DNA from: Streptomyces reniochalinae
GTDB taxonomy: Bacteria; Actinomycetota; Actinomycetes; Streptomycetales; Streptomycetaceae
Length of the DNA: 64,000 bases
Direction: 5' to 3'
NCBI RefSeq assembly: GCF_003323735.1
Contig: NZ_QOIM01000023.1
Location: 124,001-188,000, forward strand
Shown: positions 9,952 through 21,217 of the stretch, piece after piece
How positions within the stretch are numbered: position 1 is the first letter of the stretch
Layout: the number at the start of each line of letters is the position of its first letter
Notes under the pieces: model-generated
The model's database searches: none
What the model saw: only the letters and a program-made list of their open reading frames with translations
Told to the model about the DNA's origin: nothing
Translations under genes and position numbers: made by a program

Positions 9952-10073
9952 CTCAGAGCGCACAGACCCGGGTTCGCCCCCTCCCCCGGCCGCACAGCGG
10001 CCATCCCCTTCCTTCCGTTGACCCCCGGTATCCTGCGGGGCAGCACCCACCCCCGAAGTCGAAGGGCACCCCC

Positions 10074-11624
10074 GTGAGCGTCAATCGCCCGGCAGCCGTC
10101 GTCGTCCTCGCAGCGGGTGAGGGCACCCGCATGAAGTCGGCGACGCCGAAAGTCCTGCACGAGATCTGCGGCCGTTCCCTGCTCGGCCATGTGGTGAGCG
10201 CCGCGCGGGCGCTGGACCCGCGTGAGCTGGTCGTGGTCGTCGGGCATGCGCGCGAGAAGGTGACGGCGCACCTGGGCGAGCTGGACGCTCAGGTGCGGAC
10301 GGCCGTGCAGTACGAGCAGAACGGCACCGGGCACGCGGTGCGGATGGCCTTGGCGGAGCTGGCGGACGGCGATCTGTCGGGCACCGTCCTGGTGACCTGT
10401 GGTGACACTCCGCTGTTGACGGGCGCGACACTCCAGCAGCTGGCGGACACGCACGCGGCGGACGGCAACGCGGTCACCGTGCTGACAGCCGAGGTCCCGG
10501 ACGCGACGGGGTACGGGCGCATCGTGCGGGACGCGGGGGACGGCGCGGTCACCGCGATCGTGGAGCACAAGGACGCGACGCCGGCGCAGCGTGATGTCCG
10601 TGAGATCAATTCGGGTGTCTTCGCGTTCGACGGGCGGTTGCTGTCGGAGGCGCTGGGCAAGGTGCGGACGGACAACAGTCAGGGTGAGGAGTATCTGACG
10701 GATGTCCTCGGCATTCTGCGCGGCGAGGGGCACCGGGTGGGTGCGTCGGTGGCGGGTGACCACCGGGAGATCGCAGGGATCAACAACCGGGTGCAGTTGG
10801 CCGAGGCGCGGCGGATGCTGAACGGCCGGCTGGTGGAGGACGCCATGCTGGCGGGCGTCACGGTGGTGGATCCGGCCACGACGTGGCTGGACGTGGAGGT
10901 GACGTACGAGCCGGACGCGGTGGTGCATCCGGGGACGCAGTTGCTGGGTGCCACGCATGTGGCCGCGGACAGCGAGGTGGGGCCGAACAGCCGGTTGACC
11001 GATACCTGGGTGGGTGCGGGTGCGTCGGTGAGCAACACGGTCTGTGAGGGTGCCCGGATCGGCGAGGGCGCTTCGGTGGGCCCGTACACGTATCTGCGCC
11101 CTGGTACGCGGTTGGGCCGGAAGGTGAAGGCCGGCAGTTATGTGGAGATGAAGAACGCGGTGGTGGGTGACGGCACGAAGGTGCCGCATCTGTCGTATGT
11201 GGGTGACGCGGAGATCGGTGAGCACACCAACATCGGTGCGGCGAGTGTGTTCGTCAATTACGACGGTGAGAGCAAGCACAGGACGACTGTGGGTTCTCAC
11301 TGCCGGCTGGGCGCCGACAACATGTATGTGGCACCTGTCACGGTCGGCGACGGTGCTTACAGTGCGGCCGGTTCCGTGATCACGAAGGATGTGCCGCCAG
11401 GGTCGCTGGCGGTGGCGCGCGGTCAGCAGCGCAACATCGAGGGCTGGGTGGCCCGTAAGCGCCCTGGTAGTGCGGCTGCGCTGGCTGCGGAGGCGGCGAG
11501 CGAGGAGGGCCGGGACGCGGCTTCGGGTGAGAATGGCGCGGGGGCGTCCGGGGTGGCGGAGTCGGCTGGTTCGGTCCGTTCGTCGGGGGGTGCTGCCGGG
11601 CAGGTTCCGGCAGAGGAGGGTTAA
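10074..11624 (+). CDS. glmU: Bifunctional GlmU (N-acetyltransferase / uridylyltransferase)
   Basis: A 516-residue enzyme starting at GTG 10074. It acetylates glucosamine-1-phosphate with acetyl-CoA and then couples it to UTP, making UDP-GlcNAc for peptidoglycan in the cytoplasm. The N-terminal pyrophosphorylase domain shows [11 protein letters not shown]...[12 protein letters not shown] and CGDTPLL. The C-terminal left-handed beta-helix (about 255-455) shows [44 protein letters not shown] and the terminal [11 protein letters not shown]. The last 55 residues are an Ala/Gly/Glu-rich tail typical of actinobacterial versions. It is followed 153 bp downstream by prs, the usual Streptomyces order. 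Confidence 0.98.
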   Translation: MSVNRPAAVVVLAAGEGTRMKSATPKVLHEICGRSLLGHVVSAARALDPRELVVVVGHAREKVTAHLGELDAQVRTAVQYEQNGTGHAVRMALAELADGDLSGTVLVTCGDTPLLTGATLQQLADTHAADGNAVTVLTAEVPDATGYGRIVRDAGDGAVTAIVEHKDATPAQRDVREINSGVFAFDGRLLSEALGKVRTDNSQGEEYLTDVLGILRGEGHRVGASVAGDHREIAGINNRVQLAEARRMLNGRLVEDAMLAGVTVVDPATTWLDVEVTYEPDAVVHPGTQLLGATHVAADSEVGPNSRLTDTWVGAGASVSNTVCEGARIGEGASVGPYTYLRPGTRLGRKVKAGSYVEMKNAVVGDGTKVPHLSYVGDAEIGEHTNIGAASVFVNYDGESKHRTTVGSHCRLGADNMYVAPVTVGDGAYSAAGSVITKDVPPGSLAVARGQQRNIEGWVARKRPGSAAALAAEAASEEGRDAASGENGAGASGVAESAGSVRSSGGAAGQVPAEEG

Positions 11625-11777
11625 GACCGGGTATCCGGTTGTATGACGTGGGGCGTACGGTTATGGGGAGCCTGATTGGCCACGCGGCCGAAAACCGACG
11701 CCGCCGCCCCCGCCAAACCGACGCCGCCGCCCCCCACTGAGCCGTCGTGCGGCGCACCACACAGGGAGACAACAGCA

Positions 11778-12755
11778 GTGACCGGGATCAAGACGACCGG
11801 CGAGAAGAAACTCATGCTCTTCTCCGGCCGCGCCCACCCCGAACTCGCCGAGGAAGTCGCCAAGCAGCTCGGCATCGGCGTGGTCCCGACCAAGGCTTTC
11901 GACTTCGCGAACGGTGAGATCTACGTTCGCTTCCAGGAGTCCGCGCGCGGCGCCGACTGCTTCCTGATGCAGAGCCACACGGCCCCCATCAACAAGTGGA
12001 TCGTCGAGCAGCTGATCATGATCGACGCGCTGAAGCGGGCTTCGGCGCGGAGCATCACGGTGATCGTCCCGTTCTACGGCTATGCCCGGCAGGACAAGAA
12101 GCACCGTGGTCGTGAGCCGATTTCCGCGCGGCTGATGGCGGATCTGTTCGGTACGGCGGGCGCGGACCGCATTCTGACCGTGGACCTGCACACGGATCAG
12201 ATCCAGGGCTTCTTCGACGGCCCGGTCGACCACCTGTTCGCGCTGCCGTTGCTGGCGGACTACGTGGGGGCCAAGACCGACCGCAGCAAGCTGACCGTGG
12301 TCTCTCCGGACGCGGGCCGGGTCCGGGTCGCCGACCGCTGGGCCGACCGTCTCGGTGCTCCGCTGGCGATCGTCCACAAGCGCCGTGACCCGGATGTGGC
12401 CAACCAGGTCACCGTGCACGAGGTGGTCGGTGATGTGGAGGGCCGGGTCTGTGTCCTCGTCGACGACATGATCGACACGGGCGGCACGATCTGCGCGGCG
12501 GCGGACGCGCTGTTCGCCAACGGTGCGGAGGACGTCATCGTGACGGCGACGCACGGTGTGCTGTCGGGTCCGGCGGCCGACCGGCTGAAGAACTCGAAGG
12601 TCAGCGAGTTCGTGTTCACGAACACGCTGCCGACCCCGGGTGAGCTGGAGCTCGACAAGATCACGGTGCTGTCGATGGCTCCGACCATCGCGCGCGCGGT
12701 GCGCGAGGTGTTCGAGGACGGCTCGGTGACCAGCCTCTTCGACGAGCAGGCGTGA
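11778..12755 (+). CDS. prs: Ribose-phosphate pyrophosphokinase
   Basis: Makes PRPP from ribose-5-phosphate and ATP for nucleotide, His and Trp synthesis. The start is GTG 11778 (325 residues) with AGGGAGA 8-15 nt upstream. The open frame extends back to 11676, but that part is Pro/Ala filler. Class I marks are present: FANGEIYVRFQESVRG-like region, PFYGYARQDKKHRGREPIS, VDLHTDQIQGFFDGPVDHL and the PRPP loop VLVDDMIDTGGTI. A strong hairpin terminator follows the stop by 74 bp. Confidence 0.97.
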   Translation: MTGIKTTGEKKLMLFSGRAHPELAEEVAKQLGIGVVPTKAFDFANGEIYVRFQESARGADCFLMQSHTAPINKWIVEQLIMIDALKRASARSITVIVPFYGYARQDKKHRGREPISARLMADLFGTAGADRILTVDLHTDQIQGFFDGPVDHLFALPLLADYVGAKTDRSKLTVVSPDAGRVRVADRWADRLGAPLAIVHKRRDPDVANQVTVHEVVGDVEGRVCVLVDDMIDTGGTICAAADALFANGAEDVIVTATHGVLSGPAADRLKNSKVSEFVFTNTLPTPGELELDKITVLSMAPTIARAVREVFEDGSVTSLFDEQA

Positions 12756-12828
12756 GCGGTCCCGCACCGGTCCCTGACCGGGCGGCGCGGCCGAGCGGGC
12801 CCGCCGGGTCCTCGCGCTGATCGATTTC

Positions 12829-12873
12829 CGCACAGCAGGCCGGTCCTTTTCCGACCGGCCTGCTGTGCGTTTC
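12829..12873 (+). terminator. Intrinsic terminator after prs
   Basis: A perfect 17-bp stem (12829-12845 with 12853-12869, CGCACAGCAGGCCGGTC and its complement) with a 7-nt loop, followed by TTTC. It is the strongest hairpin in the window. Confidence 0.9.
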
Positions 12874-13001
12874 TCCGACCGGCATACCGGTCGTTCCCGG
12901 CCGGTCGTCTCCCGGACGACCTGCCGCCCGTCTCCCGGCGGGACCGCCGGTCTTTCTCCGGCCGGCCTGTGATCGATTTCCGACCGGCCTTCTCCGCCGA
13001 G
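12874..13001. other. Intergenic: decayed copies of the terminator motif
   Basis: No gene is seen. The stretch contains several short palindromes built on GACCGGC/GCCGGTC (about 12876, 12898, 12957, 12979), and a 13-bp direct repeat, TGATCGATTTCCG, at 12818-12830 and 12970-12982. It looks like duplicated and eroded terminator-type sequence. Confidence 0.5.
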
Positions 13002-13151
13002 TAGACTTCGCGAGTCGCTCGGCGAGGGAGGCCGGTCCGGTTGTTTTCCGGGGCCGGATTCTCCGTTATCGACGCGCGCTCTTCGTAGCAGGTCCGTCGG
13101 GACCGAGTGGCAACGCACTGTCCGTTTTTTGTTGCCTACGAGGAGCGCAGC
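13002..13151 (+). promoter_or_regulatory. Candidate promoter and structured 5' leader of rplY
   Basis: TAGACT at 13002-13007 is a possible -10, with TTCCGA at 12978-12983 as a weak -35. The roughly 138-nt leader can form hairpins at 13032-13057 (CCGGTCCGG/CCGGGGCCGG), 13091-13104 (GGTCC/GGACC) and 13109-13136 (GGCAAC/GTTGCC). The last encloses a T6 run at 13125-13130. This could be an attenuator or autoregulatory site; no known family is recognised. Confidence 0.4.
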
Positions 13152-13763
13152 ATGGCTGATGTGAATCTCACCGCCACCATCCGCAATGAGTTCGGCAAGG
13201 GCGCCGCGCGCCGCCTGCGCCGCGAGGAGAAGATCCCCGCGGTCATCTACGGCCACGGTTCCGAGCCGGTGCACATCGCGCTGCCGAGCTACGACATGAT
13301 GATGGCCCTCAAGACGCCGAACGTCCTGATCAACCTGGACCTCGACGGCAAGAAGCAGCTGGTCATCCCGAAGGCCGTGCAGCGCGAGGCGATCCGCCAG
13401 TTCCTCATCCACGTCGACCTGCTGGTCGTCAAAAAGGGTGAGAAGGTCCAGGTCGACGTCCCGATCCACATCGAGGGCGAGCTGGCGCCGGGCCAGAACC
13501 TGCTGGAGCACGTCTACAACTCGCTGCCGGTCGAGGCCGAGGCCACCCACATCCCGGAGACCATCACCGTCTCCGTCGACGGCCTGGACATCGGCGACTC
13601 CATCCTGGCCAAGGACATCAAGCTGCCGGGCAACACCGTGCTGGCCATCGAGGGTGACGAGACCGTCATCCAGGTCCTCGGCGCCCAGGCGGAGGAGCCG
13701 GCCGCCGAGGGTGCGGAGGGCGAGGAGGGCGCGGTGGAGTCGGCCGCGCCGGCCTCCGAGTAA
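13152..13763 (+). CDS. rplY: 50S ribosomal protein L25 / general stress protein Ctc
   Basis: A 203-residue protein of the long CTC/TL5 form of L25, which binds 5S rRNA. The start is ATG 13152 with AGGAG 7 nt before it; an in-frame GTG at 13107 lies in the structured leader and is less likely. The N-terminal domain has FGKGAARRLRREEKIPAVIYG, the middle has KKQLVIPKAVQREAIRQFLIHVDLL, and the C-terminal beta domain covers about residues 95-180. The tail is Glu/Ala-rich and acidic. It stands between prs and pth, the order commonly seen in actinobacteria. Confidence 0.96.
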   Translation: MADVNLTATIRNEFGKGAARRLRREEKIPAVIYGHGSEPVHIALPSYDMMMALKTPNVLINLDLDGKKQLVIPKAVQREAIRQFLIHVDLLVVKKGEKVQVDVPIHIEGELAPGQNLLEHVYNSLPVEAEATHIPETITVSVDGLDIGDSILAKDIKLPGNTVLAIEGDETVIQVLGAQAEEPAAEGAEGEEGAVESAAPASE

Positions 13764-13778
13764 GCGCCCTTACCTGTG

Positions 13779-13840
13779 CTGTGCGCGGGCGCCGGGCGGG
13801 CTGTGCCTCACGGCCCTCTCCGGCGCCCGCGCCGCACAGC
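13779..13840 (+). terminator. Hairpin downstream of rplY
   Basis: Left arm GCTGTGC plus GCGGGCGCCGG (13779-13796) pairs with CCGGCGCCCGC (13820-13830) and, after a 3-nt bulge, GCACAGC (13834-13840). No T-run follows. It is a likely terminator of the GC-rich actinobacterial type. Confidence 0.65.
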
Positions 13841-13942
13841 GCACCGTGCGGGGCGCCCCGCGCCCCGCACCTCGTGCCCCGCGGGGCGCGTTGAGCGCCC
13901 GACCGACGCGCGCCTGACCGGATCGACCGAAGGACCACGCAC

Positions 13943-14536
13943 ATGGCGGCCACCACCGAACCCTGGCTCATCGCGGGCCTGGGCAATCCGGGTCCCGACT
14001 ACGCCGGCAACCGCCACAATGTGGGCTTCATGGTCGCCGATCTGCTGGCCGGGCGTATGGGCGGCACGTTCAAGTCGGCCAAGGGTGCCCGCGCCCAGGT
14101 GCTGGAGGGGCGTATCGGTGTCCCGGGGGTCAGCAGTACGCGCGTGATCCTGGCCAAGCCCGTGTCGTACATGAACGTTTCGGGCGGCCCCACCAAGGCG
14201 TTGCTGGATTTCTACGGTGTGCCCGCCGGCCGCCTGGTCGCCGTCCACGACGAGCTGGACATCGACTACGGGGTTCTGCGGCTCAAGCTGGGTGGCGGTG
14301 ACAACGGCCACAACGGCCTCAAGTCGCTCACGAAGCTGCTGGGCCGCGACTACTACCGCGTGCGTTTCGGTGTCGGCCGGCCTCCTGGCCGTATGCAGGT
14401 GGCCGACTACGTGTTGAAGAACTTCTCCTCCGCGGAGCGCAAGGAGCTCGACTACTTCGTCGACCGTGCGGCGGACGCGTGTGAGGCCCTGGTGCTGGAG
14501 GGTCTGGAGAGGGCCCAGAGCACGTACAACAGCTGA
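13943..14536 (+). CDS. pth: Peptidyl-tRNA hydrolase
   Basis: Releases tRNA from peptidyl-tRNA that has dropped off the ribosome. The protein has 197 residues and starts at ATG 13943. Active-site motifs of the bacterial Pth family are complete: [19 protein letters not shown] (catalytic His in NRHNVG), [21 protein letters not shown] and [12 protein letters not shown]. The C-terminal region [15 protein letters not shown] is also typical. It lies 179 bp after rplY, beyond a hairpin, so it probably has its own promoter. Confidence 0.97.
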   Translation: MAATTEPWLIAGLGNPGPDYAGNRHNVGFMVADLLAGRMGGTFKSAKGARAQVLEGRIGVPGVSSTRVILAKPVSYMNVSGGPTKALLDFYGVPAGRLVAVHDELDIDYGVLRLKLGGGDNGHNGLKSLTKLLGRDYYRVRFGVGRPPGRMQVADYVLKNFSSAERKELDYFVDRAADACEALVLEGLERAQSTYNS

Positions 14537-14544
14537 CGCGGCCC

Positions 14545-14808
14545 TCAGCCCTTGTCGCTCTGCTCGCGGCCGTTCGCGCGCAGGAGTTCCTCGATGGCGG
14601 CGAGGCGCCTCTCGATGCGGTCGATGTCGGCCCGGGTGGACTGCACGGCCTGGGGGTCGGGGACGACGACGAAGTCGAAGGTGTTCATCGAGGCCAGTCC
14701 GCGTTTTCCGGAGATCCGGAAGAGCACGACGATGACGGCGTAGACCAGCGCGGTGCGCAGGATCTTCTCGACGACGGGGATCTCGATCGTCATCATGGCG
14801 TGCCACAT
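14545..14808 (-). CDS. DUF421/YetF family protein, internally shortened
   Basis: The start at ATG 14808 (GGGAGG upstream) gives 87 residues. The first 50 residues are the normal start of DUF421 membrane proteins: IPVVEKILRTALVYAVIVVL, FRISGKRGLASMNTFDFVVV. The next residues jump directly to PDPQAVQSTRADIDRIERRLAAIEELLRA, the usual C-terminal coiled coil. About 80 residues of the usual protein, including the second and third membrane segments and the soluble domain, are missing while the frame is kept. It is either a decayed gene or a minimal one-helix relative. It is convergent with pth, 8 bp apart. Confidence 0.6.
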   Translation of the reverse strand: MWHAMMTIEIPVVEKILRTALVYAVIVVLFRISGKRGLASMNTFDFVVVPDPQAVQSTRADIDRIERRLAAIEELLRANGREQSDKG

Positions 14809-15116
14809 GCGGGCGGCCTCCCTCTCGGCGCTCGCTCCCACAGTGGTGCCGTCGGGCCCCGGAACGCTTCTCAACGCGCGGAGGTGCGCAAGAAGGGGGC
14901 GGTGGCGGCGGGCCTGTGCGTGTGTTCCGCGAGTGCGCGCGGCGGGACCACGTCGTGCGCAGGGGCGTCCACGCCGTGCGTCGCGGGACTCTTGTCGTGC
15001 GCCGCGAGGAGCCCCGTCCGATTACCGGAAGGCCGACTTCCGATAGTGGCGCAAGCGCGCACAAGACGGTCGGTCGAGGTTGACCGGTAACCGTCAAGTA
15101 CCCAAGGATCTCCGCC
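14809..15116. other. Intergenic between divergent genes, with imperfect palindrome
   Basis: No gene is seen in these 308 bp. An imperfect palindrome, TTGACCGGTAACCGTCAA, lies at 15080-15097, 20-37 bp before the next start codon, where an operator or promoter would be expected. A small CGGAAG/CTTCCG hairpin precedes it. AAGGATCT just before 15117 is a plausible ribosome-binding site. Confidence 0.4.
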
Positions 15117-15632
15117 ATGTCTTCACGAGTCGCCCAGACGAAGATCAAGCGGAGCCGCGTGCGGCGGCTCGGTGAGAGCGCGTTCGGGATGCTGTTGCTG
15201 GCGCGGGCCGCACTCATGGCGCTGATCGCGCTGGTGCTGGTGGTGGCGGGGGTGTGGACCTCGTGGGACACCGCTTCGGTCGCCATGACGGGGGACGAGC
15301 GCGGCACCGTCACCGTCACCACGTGCGGTGACGAGAGATGCACAGGAACGTTCTCCCCCGCGGGCACGGGCGAGGCGTCGAAGGTGACGGTCTCCCAGTT
15401 CGTCTCGGGCGGCAGGGGCGAGACGCTGGAGGTGGCGCGCAAGCCGGGGAGTGACCACGTCGTGCGGACAGGGCCCGCCGGTGTGCTGTACGCCTGGGTG
15501 CCGCTGGGCGGCTCGCTGCTGCTGGCGTCGCTCGTGATCGCGGGCGGTCTGCGGATGCGGAAGACGGCGCTGGCCACCGGGGTGTGCGGGGCGCTGGTCA
15601 TGGGCGGGGCCTGGGCCCTGCTCACCTTCTGA
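15117..15632 (+). CDS. Predicted membrane protein of unknown function
   Basis: A 171-residue protein with a basic N-terminus (KIKRSRVRRLGE), a membrane segment at about 23-50, and an extracytoplasmic stretch of about 75 residues with two Cys (TTCGDERCTGTF, likely a disulfide). Two further membrane segments follow (about 123-143 and 150-170). I do not recognise a family beyond similar Streptomyces hypotheticals at this place next to ppc. It is convergent with ppc, with 70 purine-rich bases between the two stops and no clear hairpin. Confidence 0.75.
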   Translation: MSSRVAQTKIKRSRVRRLGESAFGMLLLARAALMALIALVLVVAGVWTSWDTASVAMTGDERGTVTVTTCGDERCTGTFSPAGTGEASKVTVSQFVSGGRGETLEVARKPGSDHVVRTGPAGVLYAWVPLGGSLLLASLVIAGGLRMRKTALATGVCGALVMGGAWALLTF

Positions 15633-15702
15633 GTCACCCACAAGAAGAAGACGAAGAAGGAGCAGCAGCGCCCAGGCCCCGTCGGCCCGTCCTCCCGGGG
15701 GG

Positions 15703-18555
<2,853 letters not shown>

Positions 18556-18749
18556 AGGTGCTGCTCCCTTGGGGGTTCGTATCCCTTGCGGGGTGGCTTC
18601 GGGCAGGTGGCGGACCGCGCTGTCCGACGGCACAAGGATAGGTCGGCCCCAGCGTGGTACAGCACCTGTGTCCGAGGCGTGGGCATCGCGCGGCGTGATC
18701 GTGCCCCGGTGCGCACCCCTCTTGTCCCGTGTCCTACGGCTGCCATACT

Positions 18750-18776
18750 TACGACGCCGTAGGTTACGGAACCGTA
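18750..18776. promoter_or_regulatory. Tandem palindromes upstream of desaturase (candidate TetR operator)
   Basis: Two copies of TACG-N4-CGTA, at 18750-18761 and 18765-18776, are separated by 3 bp (15-bp centre-to-centre). They lie 30-56 bp before the desaturase start, in the ppc/desaturase divergent region. A TetR gene directly follows the desaturase and is the natural candidate ligand. Confidence 0.5.
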
Positions 18777-18805
18777 GCCAAGCCGAGGTCCAATGAGGGA
18801 CATCT

Positions 18806-19924
18806 ATGACGACTAGTCCGGACGTGCTCGACAGTTCGCCGGAGGCCGCCCCCGCCGCCGGCACGGCCGCGGGAGCCGAGGCCGGCGCCTCGCCCGCCCC
18901 GGCTCCCTCCGCGACGTTGGGCGGTGAGCAGCGCCGCTCGGTGGAGCAGATGGCGCTGCTCGCCTTCATCACCGTTCCGTTCGTCGCGCTGGTGGCAGCC
19001 GTGCCGCTGGCCTGGGGATGGGGGGTGAGCTGGCTGGATCTGGGGCTGCTGGTCGCGATGTACTTCATCGGCTGCCACGGCATCACGATCGGCTTCCACC
19101 GGTACTTCACCCACGGCTCGTTCAAGGCCAAGCGGCCGCTGCGCATCGCGCTGGCCATCATGGGCTCCATGGCCGTCGAGGGCCCGCTGGTGCGCTGGGT
19201 CGCCGACCACCGCAAGCACCACAAGTTCTCCGACGCCGAGGGTGACCCGCACTCCCCCTGGCGCTACGGGGAGACGATCCCCGCGCTGATGAAGGGCCTG
19301 TGGTGGGCCCACATGGCGTGGATGTTCGACGAGGAGCAGACGCCGCAGCACAAGTACGCGCCCGACCTGATCAAGGACCCGGCGCTGCGCCGCGTCTCGC
19401 GCCAGTTCGTGCTGTGGACGGCGGTCTCGCTGCTCGTCCCGCCGCTGGTGGGCGGCCTGGCCACCTGGTCGTGGCAGGGCGCGCTGACGGCCTTCTTCTG
19501 GGGCTCGCTGGTGCGGGTGGCGCTGCTCCACCACGTCACCTGGTCGATCAACTCCATCTGCCACGCGGTGGGCAAGCGCCCCTTCAAGTCGCGGGACCGC
19601 TCGGGCAACGTGTGGTGGCTGGCGGTCCTCTCGTGCGGCGAGTCCTGGCACAACCTGCACCACGCCGACCCCACCTGCGCCCGGCACGGCGTGGAGCGCG
19701 GGCAGATCGACTCCAGCGCCCGTCTCATCCGCTGGTTCGAGAAGGCGGGCTGGGCGTACGACGTGCGCTGGCCCAAGCGGGAGCGGCTGGAGACCAAGCG
19801 CTACAAGGACGGGTCGCCCCGCCGCAGGACGGGCGCGGGCGAGGCGGGCTCCGCCGACTTCCCCGCGGGCGAGGCGGCCTCCGCCGACTCCCGGCGTGAG
19901 GAGCGAGTGGCCGGGGCGGCATGA
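18806..19924 (+). CDS. Acyl-CoA/acyl-lipid fatty-acid desaturase
   Basis: A 372-residue integral membrane di-iron desaturase starting at ATG 18806. It has four membrane segments and all three histidine boxes: [15 protein letters not shown] and HNLHHAD, plus the delta-9 type motifs [10 protein letters not shown] and [16 protein letters not shown] EGDPHSPW. Members insert a cis double bond into saturated acyl chains using O2 and reduced ferredoxin or cytochrome. The N-terminal 45 residues are Ala/Pro/Gly-rich and the last 45 are charged and variable. It is probably co-regulated with the TetR gene 96 bp downstream, as part of membrane-fluidity control. Confidence 0.92.
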   Translation: MTTSPDVLDSSPEAAPAAGTAAGAEAGASPAPAPSATLGGEQRRSVEQMALLAFITVPFVALVAAVPLAWGWGVSWLDLGLLVAMYFIGCHGITIGFHRYFTHGSFKAKRPLRIALAIMGSMAVEGPLVRWVADHRKHHKFSDAEGDPHSPWRYGETIPALMKGLWWAHMAWMFDEEQTPQHKYAPDLIKDPALRRVSRQFVLWTAVSLLVPPLVGGLATWSWQGALTAFFWGSLVRVALLHHVTWSINSICHAVGKRPFKSRDRSGNVWWLAVLSCGESWHNLHHADPTCARHGVERGQIDSSARLIRWFEKAGWAYDVRWPKRERLETKRYKDGSPRRRTGAGEAGSADFPAGEAASADSRREERVAGAA

Positions 19925-20020
19925 TGCTGTGGTGCTGACCCAGGGGCCCCGCCCCTGGGTCCCCGGGCGGCCAGCCCCGGGACCCCCCACGCAGCCACAC
20001 GACAGGGAAGGCCCCACCCC

Positions 20021-20812
20021 GTGCCGACCGACGAGACGCCGCAGCCGTTCGGCGACGCGCCGCAGCCGTACACCGGTGCGCCACCGGCACCTGACGGTGC
20101 GAGGCCGCCGGCGCACCCCGCTGCGCCGTTGCCGAGCATCCCCGACGGCGCGGGCAAGGGGGGCAGGGCGGCCAGGGGTGCCAAGCCCCCCAAGCGCGCC
20201 CGCCGCCGGATGACGGGCAAGGAGCGCCGCGAACAGCTCCTGGACATCGGCCGCACCCTCTTCGCCGAGCGCGGCTTCGAGGGCACCTCGGTCGAGGAGA
20301 TCGCCCACAAGGCCGGGGTGTCCAAGCCCGTCGTCTACGAGCACTTCGGCGGCAAGGAAGGTCTCTACGCCGTCGTCGTGGACCGCGAGATGCGGCGGCT
20401 GCTGGACATGGTGACCGGAGCGCTCACCGGCGGGCACCCCCGTGAGCTGCTCGAACAGGCCGCTTTCGCGCTGCTCGACTACATCGACCACTACACCGAC
20501 GGGTTCCGCATCCTGGTGCGCGACTCCCCGCTGCCGCAGTCCACCGGCACCTTCGCCTCCCTCATCTCCGACATCGCCACCCAGGTCGAGGACATTCTGG
20601 GCCGCGAGTTCAAGTCCCGCGGCTTCGACGCGAAACTCTCCCCGCTGTACGCGCAGGCTCTCGTCGGCATGGTCGCCCTCACGGGGCAGTGGTGGCTCAA
20701 CGTCCGCAAGCCGAAGAAATCCGAGGTCGCCGCCCACCTGGTCAACCTCGCCTGGCACGGGCTGGACGGCCTGGAGCAGAAACCGCGGCTGATAGGGCAC
20801 CGCAGGTCGTAG
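20021..20812 (+). CDS. TetR family transcriptional regulator
   Basis: A GTG start at 20021, with AGGGAAGG about 9 nt upstream, gives 263 residues. The first 65 residues are a Pro/Ala-rich, then Lys/Arg-rich extension. The TetR DNA-binding domain is at about 66-115 (REQLLDIGRTLFAERGFEGT, SVEEIAHKAGVSKPVVYEHF), followed by an all-helical ligand domain. It lies after the fatty-acid desaturase, so I infer a regulator of that gene acting at the tandem palindromes around 18750-18776. Ligand is unknown; acyl-CoA is a reasonable guess. Confidence 0.88.
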   Translation: MPTDETPQPFGDAPQPYTGAPPAPDGARPPAHPAAPLPSIPDGAGKGGRAARGAKPPKRARRRMTGKERREQLLDIGRTLFAERGFEGTSVEEIAHKAGVSKPVVYEHFGGKEGLYAVVVDREMRRLLDMVTGALTGGHPRELLEQAAFALLDYIDHYTDGFRILVRDSPLPQSTGTFASLISDIATQVEDILGREFKSRGFDAKLSPLYAQALVGMVALTGQWWLNVRKPKKSEVAAHLVNLAWHGLDGLEQKPRLIGHRRS

Positions 20813-21217
20813 CCGGTCGCCCCGCCGCGCGGGGGCGAGAGACCGGGGGCTTCCGGGTAGGTCCTGTCCGGCGGATCATGTGACTGCCTACGGAATCCTC
20901 CTACCGCCGGCGGTCCGCCGTCCGCGGAGACGCCACGTCGAGCACGCCATCCGCGAGCAGCCCCGTAGGCGAGCGTGGCGCCCGGACGGCGATCCTCGTT
21001 CCAGGGGGATCAGCGCGGCCGTCGGTCGGGGCGGGGCGGCCAGGGCGGATGTCGGCCGCGGCACCGGGTGCGGCCGAGCATCTCCGGGCCGGGAAAAATC
21101 GGCCGCCATCGGTGGAAACCTGTGCGAGGATCCCCGCGCGGCGCGTGCACGGTGGTGCGCGCGGTTTTTTTCGCGGTTTCCGCGGTTTCGGGCGCAGAGA
21201 TGTGTGGAGGTCGGGTC
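20813..21217. other. 405-bp intergenic region with terminator but no gene
   Basis: Begins with CTGTCCGGCGGATCATG, a phrase I recall as recurring in Streptomyces intergenic DNA. No open frame here has coding character. Near the end it carries a hairpin plus T7 run (separate entry) and then GGTTT-rich sequence before the GNAT gene. Confidence 0.4.
21133..21171 (+). terminator. Rho-independent-like terminator with T7 run
   Basis: CCCGCGCG (left) pairs with CGCGCGG (right) around GTGCAC/GTG sequence, and is followed directly by seven T at 21165-21171. It lies 320 bp after the TetR stop and only 46 bp before the next start codon, so it may end a short leader or small RNA rather than the TetR mRNA. 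Confidence 0.55.

Noticed and set aside
9879..10073. Prophage or ICE attachment at tRNA-Gln
   Set aside because: No integrase, no repeated 3' tRNA end and no cargo; glmU follows in normal core order.
11676..11777. N-terminal extension of prs
   Set aside because: The in-frame extension is Pro/Thr/Ala filler absent from the enzyme family. GTG 11778 has a proper ribosome-binding site.
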